Shown here: positions 63,334 through 64,000 of the stretch, piece by piece | How the letters are laid out: each line of letters opens with the position of its first letter | Position numbering within the stretch: position 1 is the stretch's first letter | DNA from: Prinia subflava | Lineage: Eukaryota; Chordata; Aves; Passeriformes; Cisticolidae | NCBI RefSeq assembly: GCF_021018805.1 | Contig: NW_026960613.1 | Location: 1,612,001-1,676,000 of the forward strand | Reading direction: 5' to 3' | DNA length: 64,000 bases | The notes under the pieces: model-generated | The model's input: the letters and a program-made list of their open reading frames with translations, nothing else | Database searches by the model: none | Told to the model about the DNA's origin: nothing | Made by a program: the position numbers and the translations under genes

Positions 63334-64000
63334 GCCATGGCACTGGTTAGGGTGCGGACAGCTGCCTGGATGGGTGTCAGCTGCTCCTCTTTTGCTACAT
63401 GTTTGACCATGTCGGCCAGGCTGGCTCCGGCCGGCAAGGAGCGTAGAATGTCTTTGGTAATTGAGTTACATTGTTGCCGCAGGCAATCAGCTACTACGGG
63501 GCCTCTTGCCTCTGGGGGCAGGGTGGACGAATCCACCGCTGCCTGAAGGCGATCCACAAACTGAGTGAAGCTTTCGCTTTCGCCCTGTTTTATGGTGGAC
63601 CATGGAGAGGGCCTGGCCACCACTCGGGATGTAGCTCGAAAAGCCTCCCGAGCAGCCTGGGTGGTGGCTCTGACCTCCTCAGCCCGCATGTTCGTGGCTT
63701 GTTGCTGTGGGGTTATCATGTTGTCATGTTTTCCCATCAGCCTGGATAGACTGGAATCATGTAGTGGCTGCCCTGCTCCAGAAGACTGAGCCAGTAAATT
63801 TGTACAGTTGTCTTTCCACTCTTGTTTGAAGACAATCATCCCCGCACCATCAAATATCATGCGGCTTATTTGTTTAATATCAAAAGGGAGCAAGTCATAG
63901 TTGCCAAAAAGTCCATCCACCAGAGTGGAGACCATGGGTGAATTCAACCCTTTTTCTGAGATTGCTTTTACGATTGTTTGTATGTCTTTGGGGTTTACCG
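62892..64000 (-). CDS. gag: ERV-E gag: capsid and nucleocapsid (start outside the window)
   Basis: The frame is open from the right edge of the window (63998 is the first full codon, VNPKDIQTIV) to the stop at 62892. Capsid includes the major homology region IKQGESESFTQFVDRLQAAV near 63550-63610. Two zinc knuckles follow: CFKCGQAGHIAVSC and CWSCGKKGHLVKDC, both complete. After them comes a Gly/Arg-rich then Pro/Gln-rich tail. Matrix lies beyond the window. No damage is visible. Confidence 0.9.
   Translation of the reverse strand, partial: VNPKDIQTIVKAISEKGLNSPMVSTLVDGLFGNYDLLPFDIKQISRMIFDGAGMIVFKQEWKDNCTNLLAQSSGAGQPLHDSSLSRLMGKHDNMITPQQQATNMRAEEVRATTQAAREAFRATSRVVARPSPWSTIKQGESESFTQFVDRLQAAVDSSTLPPEARGPVVADCLRQQCNSITKDILRSLPAGASLADMVKHVAKEEQLTPIQAAVRTLTSAMACFKCGQAGHIAVSCPQPAQPSPAVPPLQARARGPCWSCGKKGHLVKDCRSRPQGNGKGRGRAGRTQPPPAANARRPIYANPQWGGEPSYPMPPQGTAGFAPPTATQWQGFTTPPATLSCPPPLQAAPGAQGQQGSPQSGSPGWPWP

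Larger units (their letters stand above)
59342..64000 (-). mobile_element. Provirus ERV-E (alpharetrovirus-like pol), partial, runs off the window
   Basis: Minus strand: gag (from beyond 64000 to 62892), pro, pol with no internal stop, then a short env-position stretch, polypurine tract and 3' LTR (59342-59684). The 5' LTR lies outside. gag, pro and pol sit in three successive -1 frames. All visible genes are open, so this is the best-preserved provirus here. A full env is absent: only about 260 bp lie between the pol stop and the LTR. Confidence 0.92.

Overview
The window is vertebrate, almost certainly avian and most likely passerine, repeat-rich DNA. It carries CR1 LINE pieces on both strands, many solo LTRs of ERVL, ERVK and ERV1 type, and five proviral copies or remnants. 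I found no host protein-coding gene, rRNA, tRNA or CRISPR array. This density of young, nested endogenous retroviruses (ERVs) would suit a W chromosome or other heterochromatin, but that is inference.

Layout: 1-6780 holds a CR1 copy on the minus strand split by a solo LTR, a second LTR of that family, and a 1.19-kb ERV1-like solo LTR with a 4-bp target duplication. 6781-15361 is provirus ERV-A (+): LTRs of 393 bp, six-base target duplication GTATAT, a Lys3-like primer site, gag, dUTPase-protease, pol, and an alpharetrovirus-like env. 16800-20857 is a pile of LTR and leader pieces. 21362-28185 is provirus ERV-B (-): 326-bp LTRs with TA...TA ends, target duplication ACAAAC, gag, dUTPase-protease and pol, with most of env lost. 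28519-34303 is a long CR1 (+) broken by two LTRs and flanked by LTR fragments.

34304-38530 is the most unusual stretch. On the minus strand lie decayed pieces that look like a Maverick/Polinton (a virus-like DNA transposon): the C-terminal part of an integrase with a chromodomain-like tail, directly followed by the start of a second gene whose N-terminus looks like the conserved Polinton capsid-associated (penton-like) family, and further along a weaker match to a second Polinton structural family.

38535-39530 is another CR1. 39541-43535 is ERV-C (-), an old gamma-like provirus. 43536-55075 is ERV-D (-), also gamma-like, with 661-bp LTRs, a UGA between gag and pol in the same frame, and a leader of about 2.5 kb. 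55076-59341 holds LTR and CR1 pieces. 59342 to the right edge is ERV-E (-), with a complete, uninterrupted pol and a canonical A AAT TTA frameshift site; its gag runs off the window.

The coding units are parasitic elements. Within each provirus, gag builds the particle, dUTPase and protease (where present) process and protect, pol copies and integrates, and LTRs supply promoter and poly(A) signals. Except for ERV-E gag-pro-pol, every set is broken by stops, shifts or insertions.
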